DNA of 64,000 nucleotides, taken from positions 821,001 to 885,000 of the forward strand of contig NC_133109.1 in NCBI RefSeq assembly GCF_022965805.1. The letters run 5' to 3'. A model generated the notes under the pieces. The model worked only from the letters and a program-made list of their open reading frames with translations. It did no database searches and was not told where the DNA came from. This DNA comes from Primulina eburnea. Taxonomy: Eukaryota; Streptophyta; Magnoliopsida; Lamiales; Gesneriaceae. The translations under genes were made by a program, and so were the position numbers. Below, piece by piece: positions 35,241 to 49,200 of this stretch. How positions within the stretch are numbered: position 1 is the first letter of the stretch; each line of letters starts with the position of its first letter.

Positions 35241-38200
35241 ATATCATTCAACATCATTCAACATCTTATTCAAATGTTTTAATAATCACGATATTATTGA
35301 TCGACTCGACAACATTATTTACCGTAAATAAAAAGTTTGAAATTGTGGTATGCAAATGATGGAAGCTTTGAAACAAGGGTTTTGTATAATTAACTTTTCT
35401 ACAAGACTTTAGCCTTGACAAGTTGGAATTGAATAAAATACTTGGAGTCGAATAATTGCAAAAATAGTCCAATCTAAATTGACTTTAGGGCAGGGGGTCC
35501 ATGACCTAGTCTTATCTAGCACATTTACCTTCTAGAAAGCAAACAAATCAAAACCATTATGATTTCATATTTGAATATTCAATTTTCCCGACTTCCGACC
35601 ATTGGTTGGATGCTATTAATACACGTGAATATGGACTTATCATCCCAAAAAGATAGTAAAAATAAATAAATTTTGGTTATGCATAAACAATAATCCTCTA
35701 TCTAATCTTGTCTCGCATGATATTGACTTGAAATATTTTGTGGAATTTGTTGGCAATGAAAGTTTGCTATGTATTTAGATTGTCATAATAGAAAACGACT
35801 ACAACATAGCATTTTTTTTATTGTACTAAAACACAGCGTTTGAACTAAAGTACGATTTAAAATATATCACATGTATTATATCATACACAAACAACTCTGA
35901 GTTCCATATCATCTGAAATATGGCACCACTTATGTCGAGTTGTATAAACATCTCTCATTTGAAGGAAAGATTTGAGTTCGAACTCACGTAAAAACGAAAA
36001 AAAATTCTCTCTCTCGCCTAAATATTGCATTGAAAAAAAAGCCTACCATGTCGTGTCTTTTAAATACAACATAACATTTTTTTATTGTATTAAAGCACAT
36101 CGTTTGAACTAAGGTACGATTTAAAATATATCACATGTATTCCATAATATACGAATAACTCTAAGTTCTATATCATCTTAAATATGGCACTATTTGAGTG
36201 AAGTTGTATAAACATCTCTCATTTCAGAAAAAGATATGAGTTCGAACTCACTGTAAAAACGAAGAAAATCTCTCAATCGCCTAAATATTGCATTGAAAAA
36301 AAAGCCTACCATGCTGTGTCATTTGACCCCAGTGATTTGAACTTATAACTGAATTCAAATTTATAGTAGTGATGTTCTTTCACACTTGTAAACGTTTGGC
36401 TCAAGTTGAAAAGTCATACTGTAATCAGACACGGACATGTGCTTGCTAAACTTTGTATGGGCAGAACGATGGAGGCAAATGCAAGCCCAATGTTCTATGT
36501 ATGGGTGCTTGGTAGCTATGAGTGGGAGGACCTTCGGTTCTATTTATGACGTATGAAATAAATCTTACTGAAGTTTAATTTAATCCAACTTTCGTGTATA
36601 CAATATGAACTGAGGCTCAAATACAGTACACCAAATTTGGAATTGTTGGGCACGGGTCGGATTTTTTCTGGTTCAGGTTTTATATTTTTATGCACGAACT
36701 CAGTTCCCAAATAATCGAGTTTATTGGGGTTCAGGTATTGCCCGATTTTAAAAAAAAAAAACTTATTAAAGTAAATTTTATAGTTTTAAATTAATTAAAT
36801 ATGCTTAAATTAAAAAAAAAACAAAAAATATTAGTATACTAATCATAACTAAAACATGAGTAATTATTTTACTAATGGCAAGATATGTCACCTAATGACT
36901 ATCATCTTCTTGAAAGCTTCTATTCAATTTTTGCGTCATTTCTAAATGATAAAATCTTCTTTTATATTTAATGAATTATTTTTTGGATAATACCTCGTTA
37001 GTCAAGATTATAATGTAAAACCACTTATTCACTATTTTAGATATTTTATTTAAAAAGTTGTGTGTGTATAAACCTTGTGCGAAATTTAATGTATTTCATT
37101 TTTCTCTCCATATGTCAAATACATGAAAAAAATGGAAGGAATCAACAGAGAAAAATCGACTTACTATAATCAATTCATGAAGAAATCATACATTCAACAT
37201 ATATAAACAACTACCATACACATGTAATCAATAACTGCCCCCAATGAGAAATCAAATAGGTGGTGGACAGTGCCTGTTTGTTACACTACACATAACCTTA
37301 GGAATTAAAATTTCTAAGTGAATATCATTTATCAAGTGGATAAATATGCAGTTATGATTGCATACCATTAGTTCTTTAACATGAGACAACATAACGTATT
37401 AGTACTGCACTTTGACTCGTTTACTGACTCAGCGAAGGTTATCAGGTGACGAGTTTGTGTGTAGTTCCAACATACATAAGAGTTGATGATTTGTAGTTGG
37501 TTTCACTGCTCACCTACGAATGTGTGTATTATATGTTATATGATGAGTTAATAGTGCAAGAAACCACTATTCAAAGTAAGAAATGTGCTTTAGAGAACGT
37601 TGTTCCCTAATTCCAGATATGATCTCACTATAATTACTCAAAGATACATAACAACGTTATCGAATTCATATGAAACCCTCAATGTACCAATGATTGGAGA
37701 TTTCAGTGGAATATATGAGCTGAAGTTATCATATTATATGCTATCAATAATGTATTGTTTCTTGTGATCAAATGGTTGATGCACAAAATGAGGAAAATAA
37801 GGGTAAGCTCATATAATATATAAATGTTGTCTCGAATTATCTGATTTGTGAACCAACTATTAGCTATATCATTGAACCATATAAAATCACAAGTATTGAT
37901 TTTTTGTTCTCATTGAGACATTCAAATTTAAAGATTTGAATTTGTTGATTAATTTTGATGGAGATTAAACGCATACCTTATAATAGAGTTTATAAGTAGA
38001 TTTCATATTTGGAAGTTGTGTAAAATTAGTTTAACCGCTAATTTTGTGAGATGAATGCAGCTGTCTATTTTGTATCTGCATATAATTTTACGAAAATGAA
38101 ACTTATTTATAATTAATTTCATATAGTATTCCTTAGTTCTGCTGCAATAATCTCTTCGACTATTGATTGCGAGAATAATGGTGTCATCCTTATGGTTTTA

Positions 38201-38689
38201 CTATTGCTTTTCGCACTATATTGAAGTGATCTTCATCGTTTGGAATTTGGTTGTCTTTTTTTTTTTAATGATGCTTTAGCATATTATCACATTTGATTGT
38301 CATTTTTAACACCTACTAAATCTCAACGCAAATGATATTATGATAAATTATCTTTTCATTTTATTTGGAAAACTCTTCCAATCATTTCAAATGCATTTTC
38401 ATGTAATCCAATGTATAACCTTCAATTGTACATGTATCATGATTCATAAAATATCATAATCGTTATGTCTTATTTTACATTAATTCATGTCGAATGCCAA
38501 ACACTAAAGTTTCAAATTTTATCACAAGGTTTTCTATGGATACACTCTAAAAAAGTGGATACAAAAAATGGAGCAAACTCAAGGCACAATAACTCAATCA
38601 TAAAATGTAAAAATGTATTTTGATACGAAGTACGACAGTAAATGTACATGCAATCACATTTTAGTTCTATTAGTTTAGATATTGATCTG
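35051..38689. other. AT-rich intergenic DNA with microsatellite and a 265-bp tandem duplication
   Basis: An ATT microsatellite lies at about 35202-35239. The tandem duplication at 35801-36324 is described separately. From 36.3 to 38.7 kb I see nothing I can name. Confidence 0.6.
35801..36324. repeat. Two diverged tandem copies of a 265-bp unit
   Basis: Copy 1 is 35801-36065 and copy 2 is 36066 to about 36324. Both contain ACGATTTAAAATATATCACA, GTTGTATAAACATCTCTCAT, GAGTTCGAACTCAC and TTGCATTGAAAAAAAAGCC in order. GTTCGAACTC resembles a pol III B box, but no A box is evident at the right distance. Copies differ by many substitutions, so the duplication is old. Confidence 0.85.
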
Positions 38690-39600
38690 GAATTATCTTT
38701 ATAGCATATATATTTTATTAATCTACATCTTTTTTTATATGTGCTAAACTTACAGCTCTTTTCGCTATACTTATCAAGGTTGAAATCCCTTTTGACAAAT
38801 CATCCCCATTGGCTTTCTTGACAGCAATTCTATTTTCAGAAAGACGATCATAAAGCAAATAGAAGTGATGAGAGGAAAAGAATTGAAAATGCTGGAGGCA
38901 GGGACATAGTCAAAAATTTTTTTGATCTTGGGCCGAACGAATCGATAAACAACATTACATAATATAAATCAAATATTTAAAAATTAACTATTAATATTAG
39001 GGAGTGATACAAACCATATTCTTGTTTCCACGGCTGAAAAAACCCTCAAGAATGGGCTACCAAATGGGGCTAATATTTTTTAATAAATTAAAAATAAAAA
39101 GTTAAACTTAAAAAAAAAAAGCTCAATCCATATTCCTAATTAAGCCCAAAATTGTAGCCTGGGCTAGAGCCCACCCCAGCTTTTGGGTGGCTCCGTCCTT
39201 GGCTGGACGCATCGTGATGTGGGCAGATATTATCTTTCTGATAAATCATCGGCGAAAGCTTGTTCAATTTCTTTGCATATATAGCAAGAATCTGCCTCCA
39301 ATAGATTGCATCATCCCCCAAACACCAAGAGTTGGTGTGTATTATCAAGAATATATCGTCATTGTTTCTGGAACTTGGAAGGTTGGAGGTGTATCGGCCA
39401 TGTCTCGTGCGTTCGGAAATCGCATGCTGAAGCAACTTGTAGTGGCCGAACCTTTGAAAACAATTTTTTAAGATATCAGCTCGAGTATGATGTTTACTTG
39501 GCACTTTAGGGAAGTACAGACTGTACAGTACTGTAATTTACCAAGTACAATGGGTATATGTGAACTTTCAGGAACAAGAAGTTGATCGAGATCTTATCAC
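38690..39600 (+). pseudogene. PP2C pseudogene: partial copy of exons 5 and 6 with introns
   Basis: This matches the PP2C gene from about 49395 to 50790, introns included, so it is a genomic duplication and not a retrocopy. It keeps exon-5-like sequence (AAAGCAAATAGAAGTGATGA type, about 38810-38897) and exon-6-like sequence (GGTTGGAGGTGT to GTAGTGGCCGAACC, about 39372-39456), then part of the exon 7 start. Breaks: a 303-bp hAT MITE after the exon-5 codons for the Gly-Gly pair, a loss of about 400 bp of intron 5, an acceptor changed from TTTCAGG to TTTCTGG, and no later exons. It cannot be functional. Confidence 0.88.
38899..39201. mobile_element. hAT-type MITE A inside the PP2C pseudogene
   Basis: The element is 303 bp. 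Ends are CAGGGACATAGTCA and, on the other strand, CAAGGACGGAGCCA, close to the CAGGGGCGGAGCC ends of plant hAT MITEs. It is flanked by GCTGGAGG (38891-38898) and GCTGGACG (39202-39209), an 8-base duplication with one mismatch. The functional PP2C gene has the uninterrupted site GCTGGAGG at 49582-49591, which proves an insertion. Confidence 0.88.
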
Positions 39601-39617
39601 CAACAAACAACTCAAGG

Positions 39618-39791
39618 TAGTGGCGGAGTCAGGAATCTGACGCTACTCGGACTAAAATTTTAAACTCTAACATCTTTTAATATTTTAAATTGATCTACCC
39701 GAACTAATATCAAATTTATCCAAAATTATACAAAAATTTACGTATAAATTTTTTTTAAAAAAATTGGACTACCCGGGCCTGACCGCCCCTG
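39618..39791. mobile_element. hAT-type MITE B next to the PP2C pseudogene
   Basis: The element is 174 bp. Ends are TAGTGGCGGAGTCAGG and, on the other strand, CAGGGGCGGTCAGG. Both sides have the perfect 8-base duplication ACTCAAGG (39610-39617 and 39792-39799). The 8-base target duplication and the GGGGCGG ends point to the hAT superfamily. Confidence 0.88.
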
Positions 39792-40389
39792 ACTCAAGGC
39801 CAACCTTGATAACGCTAAAGGTTGAGAAGATTTTGACAGCGAATGAGAGATGACTGATTTTTTTTTTTTATCATCATTTAATTACAAATCAAATAATGTA
39901 ATTTGATTATTATAATATAGTAATAATTAATTTTGGTAATAATATATCACCAAAAAGTAATTGAATTGTGATCGAGAAAACTAAAGAATGACCGAGAAGA
40001 ATTTAATAGCGACTGAAATATGATTGGTAATAACGATTGGTAATAATAAGTTAGAATTGATAATTGAACACCTTAATAAAGCAATGTGATAATATATCCA
40101 AATTATCACATTAGCTTGTTATTTTTCAATTTTAAATACCATTGTTTATTTAATATTGTTAGAATCGTTTAAATTTTGTCATTTGTATATTGTTTTTCAT
40201 AAATTTTTGGGATATTTTTTTAAATTTTTTAAATAGGGCAATAATTTTATAAATTAAAGTCCAATCTGGAATTTTTTCCAATAGATCAGAAAATTCTAAA
40301 TTTAATTAAAATCTCGTTATTTTCTAATGAAAATATGAATGCAATTATTATTTTTTTACAAAAAATTATAAATTAATTTCGATGTGTGC

Positions 40390-43300
40390 ACTATGAAAAG
40401 GAACCACCTCACAGCCATGGTTAAGCTAAACGTGTAAATTTAACCATGGTTAATTCCAACTCTAGTTAGATGGGAACTCCACCCAATAGTTTTTGTTCAC
40501 TATGAAATGCCACCATCTCATAGCCCTATTGTTTCGATCACTCTCCATTATCTACCAGGGTTTCGTCCAAGTTCAGTTCGGTGGGATTGGGAAAAATCAG
40601 CAATCTCTGTTCCAGCTCATTCAAATTCCGGATTTCGCGAGTAATTTTTACATTCCCTTTAATTTTTGCATGTGTGCAGTTTTAAGTTGAAATTGATTTT
40701 TTGTTTTGGAATCAAAATTTTTTGGGAAGTGTTATACTGAATTGAATTAGGCAGCCTGACAATATTTTGTTTGGTTATATCAGATCCATTGGAAATCCTC
40801 CTTTCCGTTGATTTAAGGGTTAATTTGGGATTTGTGACTGTTAAGCTGTTTTCGTTAATGCTGTTGAAATTAGTTTATGTTTTGGCAAGGGTTTTTTCGG
40901 AGATTAGAGCTACTTCATTGCCAGTGTCGTTTATCCTTAAATTTCAGGTTAGATCTTAAATCTGAACAAGATTATAATAGGACAAAGCAAAAACCTAATC
41001 CTCAGCACTAGCCATCTCCAAGTGCAGGAAACATTAAAATGTCACGGTTCACAGATTCGTGATTGTATCATGGTTATTGGTTAAATATAATTCAGAAGTC
41101 ATGTCTTACTAGTGTCTCACGAAAACTTGAATGTTGGCAATAATGTGTTGGAAAGAAACTTACAGATCACTAATAATGGGAAAATCATATAATTGAAGAT
41201 GTAAAGATATAGTTTAGTTAGTTTTAAATAGGATTCTCCAAATTATGTTTGGATCTTAGTTTGATTTGTTTCCATATAAATGCACATATGTATTATATAT
41301 ACAATACATCAATAATGACATAACAAGCAAAAATCAATTACTCAATTCTTGATGTTGTTGTGGCATTACTAACTTTTCACTTGGTAGTAGAGTTGTGCCA
41401 AAAATTCAAGAAATCATGTGTATTGATTAGATATCCATTAAACCATAATTTTCCGTATATGTGATATTAATGGATTAGATATGGAATTACAGACATCAAA
41501 TTTCAATATCCGATCAGGTCCAAAAGATGACGTTTAGACCATCATATTGGGCGGAATTTATTACTATATTCTCATGAATTCTCTGAGTATTTTTAACCTT
41601 TAATAACAGTTTTGAAACTAATGGTATGGGGATTATGAGCACCCGATGGCTAATGTCTGGAAATTATGTTTTTAAACTTTACATTTTTAGTATATTTCCC
41701 TAGACTTTTGAACTTGTAAACTAAAAATTAATTAGATTGAATAACTGCAGGCGTTATCCGTTATCCGAAAGTGGATATCCGTGTATTGATTATGCAAAGA
41801 TGTCACCTTTTTGCAGATTAGAAAAGTTTCTGTCCAACTAAGTTGAATCTGATAGCAAATATATAGGTTCCATGTATCATGATATATAACACATGGATAC
41901 TCTAAAAACGACCATGTATTCTATCAGATACTCCCGTAATATGGAATAGATGTGGGTACAGCTACGGTAAGCATCCAATAAGTAACTTTAAAAAATAAAT
42001 TGGATGCAGCATCCGAGAAGGTCAAAGGAGTATCCTGACAATGTCTGATTGGGCAAGAATTATCTTCGATTTTAAAAGGATACAGTAGGGATCATTGTTT
42101 GGCAATATTTAAAAAATTAAGAAATTTTAATAAGTAATTACTTTTTAGAAAAACAAAATAATATATTCTGGAGTTATTGATAAATACAAATTGCACTTTT
42201 TATAATATGTTGTGCATTATTATTTGTGATTATTAGATTGATTTTAAAATAAACTTGAGATTTAATGTGTTGAACAAAAATTTGTTTAATTTTAATCATT
42301 ACTGCATTTATGATATTTTTTATTGCTAATATACTTATGCATTTGTGAACTTTTTTATTATTGATATATTTATTTTTATTTCTATATAAATTAGCCATAT
42401 CATTTTGTATCGTATTATAAATTTTGAAAATGATCTAATCCAATGTACATACTTGTCCATCTCATGATAGAGTGTCACTTCTTCTTCTTCGTGAATGCAT
42501 TGTTTATCGTGAAGCATGTCGTGTTTAAGTGCCTTTAGTTCTTGAGTTTTTACAAATGTTGAGAAGATAAGGTGCTCAATAATGTGGGGTGGTTTAAATT
42601 TTAACGTAATTGTCATCGGCAACTCGGCTAATCAATCGGTTGGCTTCACCGCTGCTGCCGAACATGTGCATTCCGAGTTTTTTGCTTCTTTGTTTTAGTT
42701 CTCAATTATTGATTCCAGGTCTTTTGAGGATATTACTTTGGAAGTGGAAGTCATGAGCCCGTTATTTGCCGGTATTCTGTAATGATGGGGTTGCCAGGTT
42801 TATCATGATCTTCACTTGTAAAAGGCGAGACTGTGGTGCCTGGGTATGTACCCAAGCGCAGCGGTTTACTCAGGTGAGCCCATGCGCGCGCCTGTGCTCG
42901 CCTGGGAAGCTTTTCTCAGGCGCGCTTAAGGGCGCGTTAGGAAGTCACATATTTTTCCTATTTTAAAAAAGAATTAATCGAGGCTTTATTTCTTAAAATA
43001 TTTGAAAATTACGCATAGATACACAACAGCCTTAAACTAGGATCTAAATTGTCAGTCAGCCTTAAACTAAAATCTAAATTTTAGATTTGACTGGACAAAT
43101 TAGTGGATGAAATCCTTACACTTTCTTTGGTGAGAAAGATAATAAAAGTTGAGAAAAAAATCTGCCAGGAATAGCAGATTCTTTAACTACTCAACATACT
43201 TAAAATAAATTCTCAATAATCTAGATCAAAAGAATAAAAGTAACGCAGAAATCTGCCAAGAATGAAAGATTTCTTAACTGGATACTAAAAAATGTATATT

Positions 43301-43790
43301 GCGGTAAAATACCCGTATGCCAATAAATTTTTCTAAAACATTAATAATAGTATTTTTGACAGACGAATACATTTTTTTGTTATGATATATTTTTATTAGC
43401 CTAATTATTTCAATAGTAGTGTTCTGTTATTATAGTAGTAAATGCAGGCTCCAGGACCTTTTTGCGCCTTAGTGCACCTTGTGCCTTTAACAACTATGTT
43501 CACGCCTGGTAAATCTTGATAGTCGTCAAAAAATAAATCACATGATATTGTTTAAGAACTCAGACTTTTATGTAAATGTCGCATTTTTTTAATCAGAATG
43601 GTTCTGTTCTAGGATTTATAAATTTATATTTTTGTAATAACATATATTTTATCCTCTTTCATGCTTTGGAGTACCTTTGTTGCCAAACAATCCCTGTTAT
43701 TCAGTAGTTCTTGCTGCGACTTAAAGTACATGCATTGATTATAAGATGAAAATATAGAGGCATATCACATTATCACTTTTAAGGATGGAG
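40390..43790 (+). pseudogene. Duplicate of the 5' UTR and first intron of the DnaJ gene, ending at its start codon
   Basis: Matches 52757 to about 56405 almost throughout: the CAGCCATGGTTAAGCTA box, CCCTATTGTTTCGATCACT, the CAAATTCCGGATTTCGCGAG exon edge, the 41.0-42.7 kb intron text, and TGCATTGATTATAA before the ATG (43785-43787). After ATGGAGTG the similarity stops, so the coding part of the DnaJ gene is missing. It lacks the 903-bp insertion present at 53906-54808, and it carries a 683-bp insertion of its own at 42816-43498. It has no product that I can see. Confidence 0.85.
42816..43498. mobile_element. hAT-like non-autonomous element C in the DnaJ 5' duplicate
   Basis: This stretch of 683 bp is absent from the paralogous site (GATCCTTCAGCCCTAG, about 56090-56106). 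Right end on the other strand is CATAGTTGTTAAAGGCAC; left end is TTGTAAAAGGCG. Both are followed inward by GGCGC-rich subterminal sequence. TTCAC occurs on both sides (42811-42815, 43499-43503). The left terminus seems to have lost about 8 bases, so the duplication is only partly visible. Confidence 0.65.
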
Positions 43791-44591
43791 TGTTATAAAA
43801 TTGTAGCATTGATTTTTAACCCCATATTATTTGTCTAAATCATAATTATTGGATTCCAAAAAATGACGCGAGGCCTTCTAATTTTTATGAAGAGCCTCAT
43901 AAGATAAAATGACTTCATACTGATTGCTAATTCGCAGGAGTAGCATGAATGGGCTCCACCTAATCCCTGTTTATATGCTATATCTTCTCATTTCCCACCC
44001 ATCCATATCATTAATAGCCATTCTTTCTTTCTCAACCTTCATAATGTGGTGCATAAATATAAAGCAAATAAATATATTGAAACCATTCCTTACATTTTTT
44101 TTGATAAGAAACATAGAAACCTTTCCTTACATTGGATATTCACTAATCAATTGCTCATAAATGTGTAGGTAGAGATTGCGCCAAATGAAATGGGTAGTCT
44201 TACAAAATCTTCTGATATATTATTTGAACTAGAATCTAGGAGCACGCGTTGCGTACTTATAAAATTTTTTATTTCTTCAAAAAAAATTTGGAGTTACATT
44301 TTTTTAATAATTTATTTAATTTATATTAAAATAAATGTAATATCATAATTATAAAAATTGATTAGATCATATTACAATTTTATTTGTGGCTAAAATATAA
44401 TTATAAATGATAAAAGGTCATACCAACCTACCAAAGGTGGTTAGTATGATACCTTCGTCCTTAATAGATAGTAATAAATATCAAATATATTATAACACAT
44501 CTCATAATATTCATCGTACTTCTTATAAGTTAACCTGTTTAAATGTGTAGAAATTAAATCACTACAAATATATTCAAATCCAACTATCCAA
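43791..44591. other. Intergenic DNA, no gene seen
   Basis: AT-rich. Similarity to the DnaJ locus has ended. A palindrome-like CACGCGTTGCGTA lies near 44241. Nothing else recognised. Confidence 0.6.
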
Positions 44592-44934
44592 GGTTCTAAA
44601 ATTTGATAAGCGCTAGTCGGGTGCCAGACCAGCACCTAAGCCATGTAGACTAAGACTAGATGCCGTTAGGCGAATTCCACAATATCAAGTATCAACAAAC
44701 TGCAGGGTGCAGACTAGATTTTCTTGTTGCCTCTTAGAAGTCCTATAAAACCGAGCTTTTAATTGTTAGTGCATGCCAACAAATGAGGCACCATTTATTA
44801 TTATTATTTTTGGGCTTTAATTCTAAAAACCCAAAAGAATTTTTTTTGAAAGCCTACGGCACCTAGACGATAAGTTGGCGCCTAGGCTGCCTGTTCTGGC
44901 AGACTAGGTGGCCTTCTAGTCCGAAATTTAGAAC
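44592..44934. mobile_element. Candidate TIR element F
   Basis: Ends GGTTCTAAAATTT and, on the other strand, GTTCTAAATTTCGG are inverted repeats. GC-rich subterminal sequences face each other (GTCGGGTGCC and GGCGCCTAGG). The flanks ACTATCCAA (44583-44591) and ACTAATCAA (44935-44943) may be a decayed target duplication (7 of 9). 343 bp with no coding capacity. Confidence 0.55.
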
Positions 44935-44943
44935 ACTAATCAA

Positions 44944-46226
44944 ATATGATTTGATATTTGGTATTAATAAGCTAAATTCGCTAACATTATCAACATATTT
45001 AGTAAGCACGACTTAAAAATAAAAACTGCCTCAGAACCACGTAGCTGAAAGTGAGAAGTAGTAGAAACTACCTCGAAACAACCTGCAAATCCAAACTCAT
45101 TATTTATTTCGAGTTTTTAAAATTAAAATTTAACATTATATATGAAAATCTTATAATGAAAAATATATTGTAGGTTAATGTAAAATAATACTTATTATGC
45201 ACATGTAATGTGTGCTTCCGAGCTCCGACTACTACTACTAATAATAATAATAAATGAAAGAACAAAAGAGGGAATGGTAAATTTAAAGACAATAATTGTC
45301 ATCATTGTGTTTAGTGCAAGATTTAGGTGATTGAATGAGACACACACGATTCCGTCTTAAAAGTGAGCAGATACAACGTCGACATCCCCCTTGCACACAG
45401 AGATTCCAATACTCTTCTCCCACTCACTCTACTCCCACGATCATTCTCTATAGGGTTTTCCGTTTTTTGAAAAATCCCCTTTTTAATCACCTTTTTTTTA
45501 ATTATAATTGCTAACTGTGGTAATTTTCTGAGTTGATTCGATTTAATGATTGAATCGATTTTGGATCTTTTTTTGGATCTGATTCACCTTTTGATGGCAA
45601 TCGATCTGTGATTGTTCGTGAGGTTGTACGGGTTTATTCGATTTTTTAATCTAATGGTGAAGTTTTGAATTTGAAAATGGCAGTGAATCTGCATCTTGAA
45701 TCTTGATTTGGTGTCGAGATGAGTCAGCTACTTTGAGTGTGAGGATTGATCTTTTTCGCTGATGATTGTGTATTTTTGTCTTTATTTATTTTTTGAAAAT
45801 TAATGATGAAATATGTAGTGATTTCATGTATGCGCGTGTTGAAATGGAAGGCGCTAATTTGATCTGAGCTCGTTTTTGTGAATGTAATCGAGGAAATAAA
45901 AGTTGTGGTAAATGAAATGTTATCATTGTTGGATTTGATTCGTCAATTGCTTTGGCAGCTGAAGATGCAAACTTTTCTATTTATTTAATATAAAAACCAA
46001 GGAAAAAAACAAAGTTGGTGTTTGTCCATTATCGAACTTATTATGGGAAAAGAGAATCTTTGCATAGTAAAAGTAATTGTGTTATTATACTCGGCAATTA
46101 TTTATTCTTCACATCTCCTCTTGCATGAAAATCTACTAAAGAATTGATGATGCTGTTGTTTCCTCTCTTCTTATGTGGTTTAGGGTTCATTAGATTCAAA
46201 ATCTGATATCAAAGCATCAAATTTAG
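44944..46226 (+). promoter_or_regulatory. Upstream region and 5' UTR of the PP2C gene
   Basis: AT-rich to about 45330. A C/T-rich stretch at 45385-45465 is typical of a plant transcription start. It is followed by T-rich sequence that is probably a 5' UTR intron ending just before the ATG (AAATTTAG then ATG). A short ACT/AAT repeat lies at about 45229-45253. TSS and intron are inference. Confidence 0.45.
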
Positions 46227-49200
46227 ATGTTATGCAACAGTTTTTTGAGGTCTGTAAATCTTTGGGCGGGACACATTGAGAGATCTATTGAGGTGGGGAA
46301 GTTTCGGTATATTTGCGGAGGTTCTAATGCTACTTGCCGCTTAACATATTTGTGGGATAGAAAATTTGTGGGAACTAGAAAGATGATGGTGGATTCTGGG
46401 TCGACTGCAAGAAGACCTATCATTGATGTCTTAACTGAGAAGGATGATGGTGGTGGCTTTGCCAGTGGAGGGTGGAAAAGGTGATTGAATTAAATAATTC
46501 TGTTAGTTTTTGTATTTATGTGGATATTTGGTATTCAATCATTCTTTGGCAGGTATAAAATTCTTATTTGCGGTTGCTATTTTGGTTGCGATATGGAAGA
46601 TGCTACTTGCCGTTTTTTTTGTCATTCATAGGAGTATATTTAAATAAAAGTTGTAGAAATGATTCAGTTACTATATATAACCTCTCTCTGCGTCATCATG
46701 CCTTACAACCTATTTATGCGGCTTACTATCAACTTTTATACGTTTTATTATAATTGGTTTCAAGCGAATACCTTTTGAGACAAGACCCTTTCATTTTTGT
46801 CATAAAACTTGCTTCAAATTTCAATAATGATCGTCACTTTTAAAAAGGCCCTTTCAAATCATTTCTTTGGAGTATCTTCAACTGGCTATAAACATCTTCT
46901 AATCTGTCATTCTCTTTCTGGACTGATGGAAAGAACTTGTGTTGGTTGTGCTGTATTGTGTTTTTTATGTTAAACAAAATCATTTTTTTGACTGTTCCTT
47001 GCGCTCATCTCTATGTCCTTAGGCTTCTGTGAGGGTACTTATGGTGATTTGAATTTATGAACCTTACAAAAAAGAAACATAGTTAATTGTTTAGATAATA
47101 TTGGACGAAAAGAGTAAAGCTTCTTTAGTGCATTTGGTCCAGGCTTCATCAAAAGCTTATACCACAAACTGACACGACGGATGGCATGTATTGTGATGGT
47201 ACTTTGCATCTTGTTCCAGACTTCCAGCGTTAGGGTTCAAGTTTGTGGGCCATTTTTAACAAACTTTAGTTCAACATTCTCTTCCATTTTTCCCAACTTT
47301 TGTTCAACATATATTCTTTGATAAATATTTATGAGAAGTTCTGGATATTTATTACTACATTATAGCGCCATGCTTGCTATCGCATAGTTGAATTATGTGC
47401 AAAGTCTGTGGTTTATCGGCTGGGAGAGTGTTTCTACTTTCGTTATGTTGTCGGACTATGTTCGTGGAACAATTTTATTGATTGAGGTTGGATTCACTTT
47501 TTCTTTCCTGATTGGCAGTGAAGATGGAAGATTAAGTTGTGGTTATTCCAGTTTTAGAGGGAAAAGGGCTAGCATGGAGGATTTCTACGATATCAAGACT
47601 TCCAAAATTGATGGGCAATCAGTCTACCTTTTTGGGATATTTGATGGTAGCTCTCCCCTTTGTTGTCCCCCAGCTTGAATATGGCTCGTAAAATTGAGAC
47701 AGTACAAGTTTTGAACTAAAATCTTGCTTCGTAATTACTGTTCATTAATTTATGCTCTTAAGATCAAGAGGAGTGAGATGGCATAATACTCTTCTAATGG
47801 GGATTGTTTGTTGTTACAGGTCATGGTGGCTCTCGTGCTGCTGAATTTTTGAAGGAACACCTGTTTGAGAATATCATGAAACATTCAGAATTTATTAGAA
47901 ATGTGAAACTGGCTTTAAGTGAGTTGATAACCCTATTCCTCACTGTTTTTTTATCTTAAAAAATATTGATATTTGATGACCAGGGAACTGAGTTGTATCA
48001 ACTTAAGCATTTTTTTTTGTGCTTTGAGGACTTTAAATATGTCCCTAATTATTGAGTTAATCTCTGGAAGAGCTTCCTCAACCTGCACCAATTGTATGGG
48101 ATATTATGTGTTTACCATTATCTGTGCTGCCTGCTAGTTGAGTTCCCAATTCCTTGTCTACATGTGCCCTGTATCATGCAATTCGGTTTGTTTCAACTGT
48201 TCGCCTCTGAGGGCCAATGAAGTTATATTATCTCACATCTGTTTATCGAAGAGGGTAATGGTAGTCCTATGCTGTAAGAAACGGTAATGGTTAATGCACA
48301 TTGATTATTTTCCTCCAGACCATGGTAATTTATTACTTGCTTTTTGTGCCTCCCTATTATATATCTGTGACAGCTCTGTAGTTACACAACGAATCAAATT
48401 CCTGAATTTATCTCTGTAAGGACTTTAGAGCTATTAATTTGTCTGGGATCCCAGGGTATAAAAGATATATTCTCACCATTCCCTTTGTCTGATCCTGCCG
48501 GTTACCTCACCTCACCTCACCATATCCGGTGCTGCTGTTATATATTTAACAAAAGTACCTTTTATCATGGGCAAAAACCTTGTGTAGAAGTAATTGTACC
48601 AGTGGTTGGGTGGTTCTATGTTGTCAATGTCTATCCTTTTATGGCACATTTAAATAACTTGGATAAAATCATAGGTGAGGCATATCAGCAAACTGACAGA
48701 GAGTTTCTGGAGTCTGAAAAAGACACTTTTCGGGATGACGGCTCAACAGCTTCTACAGCCGTTCTTGTTGGCAATCACCTCTATGTTGCTAATGTTGGAG
48801 ATTCTCGAACTATAATATCCAAAGCTGGAAAAGGTAATCACATTTTAGTTTTCTTATAAAGTAGTCTAGGTATTATGACGAATCTGGCAGTCTCCCTCAG
48901 CAAGAAACAGTCTGCAAATTGATAGAAATTGACATTGGTTATTACACAATGACCACTTAGTTCAGTTTGATAGTTGGGATAGTTGAACTTAATGCTCCCC
49001 GGACGTACATATGGACAGAGCGAGGAACTGAGTTACCTAAAGTGGCGATCTGAATAAAAGAAAGTTCGCTTGGTCTCTCTTTCCATTTCCTATGATATTT
49101 ACGCGTTAGGATTAAAATGATTATTTTTTAACTTCACAATTCCATACCTGGTCTGGCTAATTTCAGAAGTGTTTGAACTTTTGCAGATTCGTCGAGGCAA

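Noticed and set aside
39136..39509. Open frames on both strands over the PP2C pseudogene and MITE A
   Set aside because: They cross the MITE border and the pseudogene breaks, so they do not represent genes.
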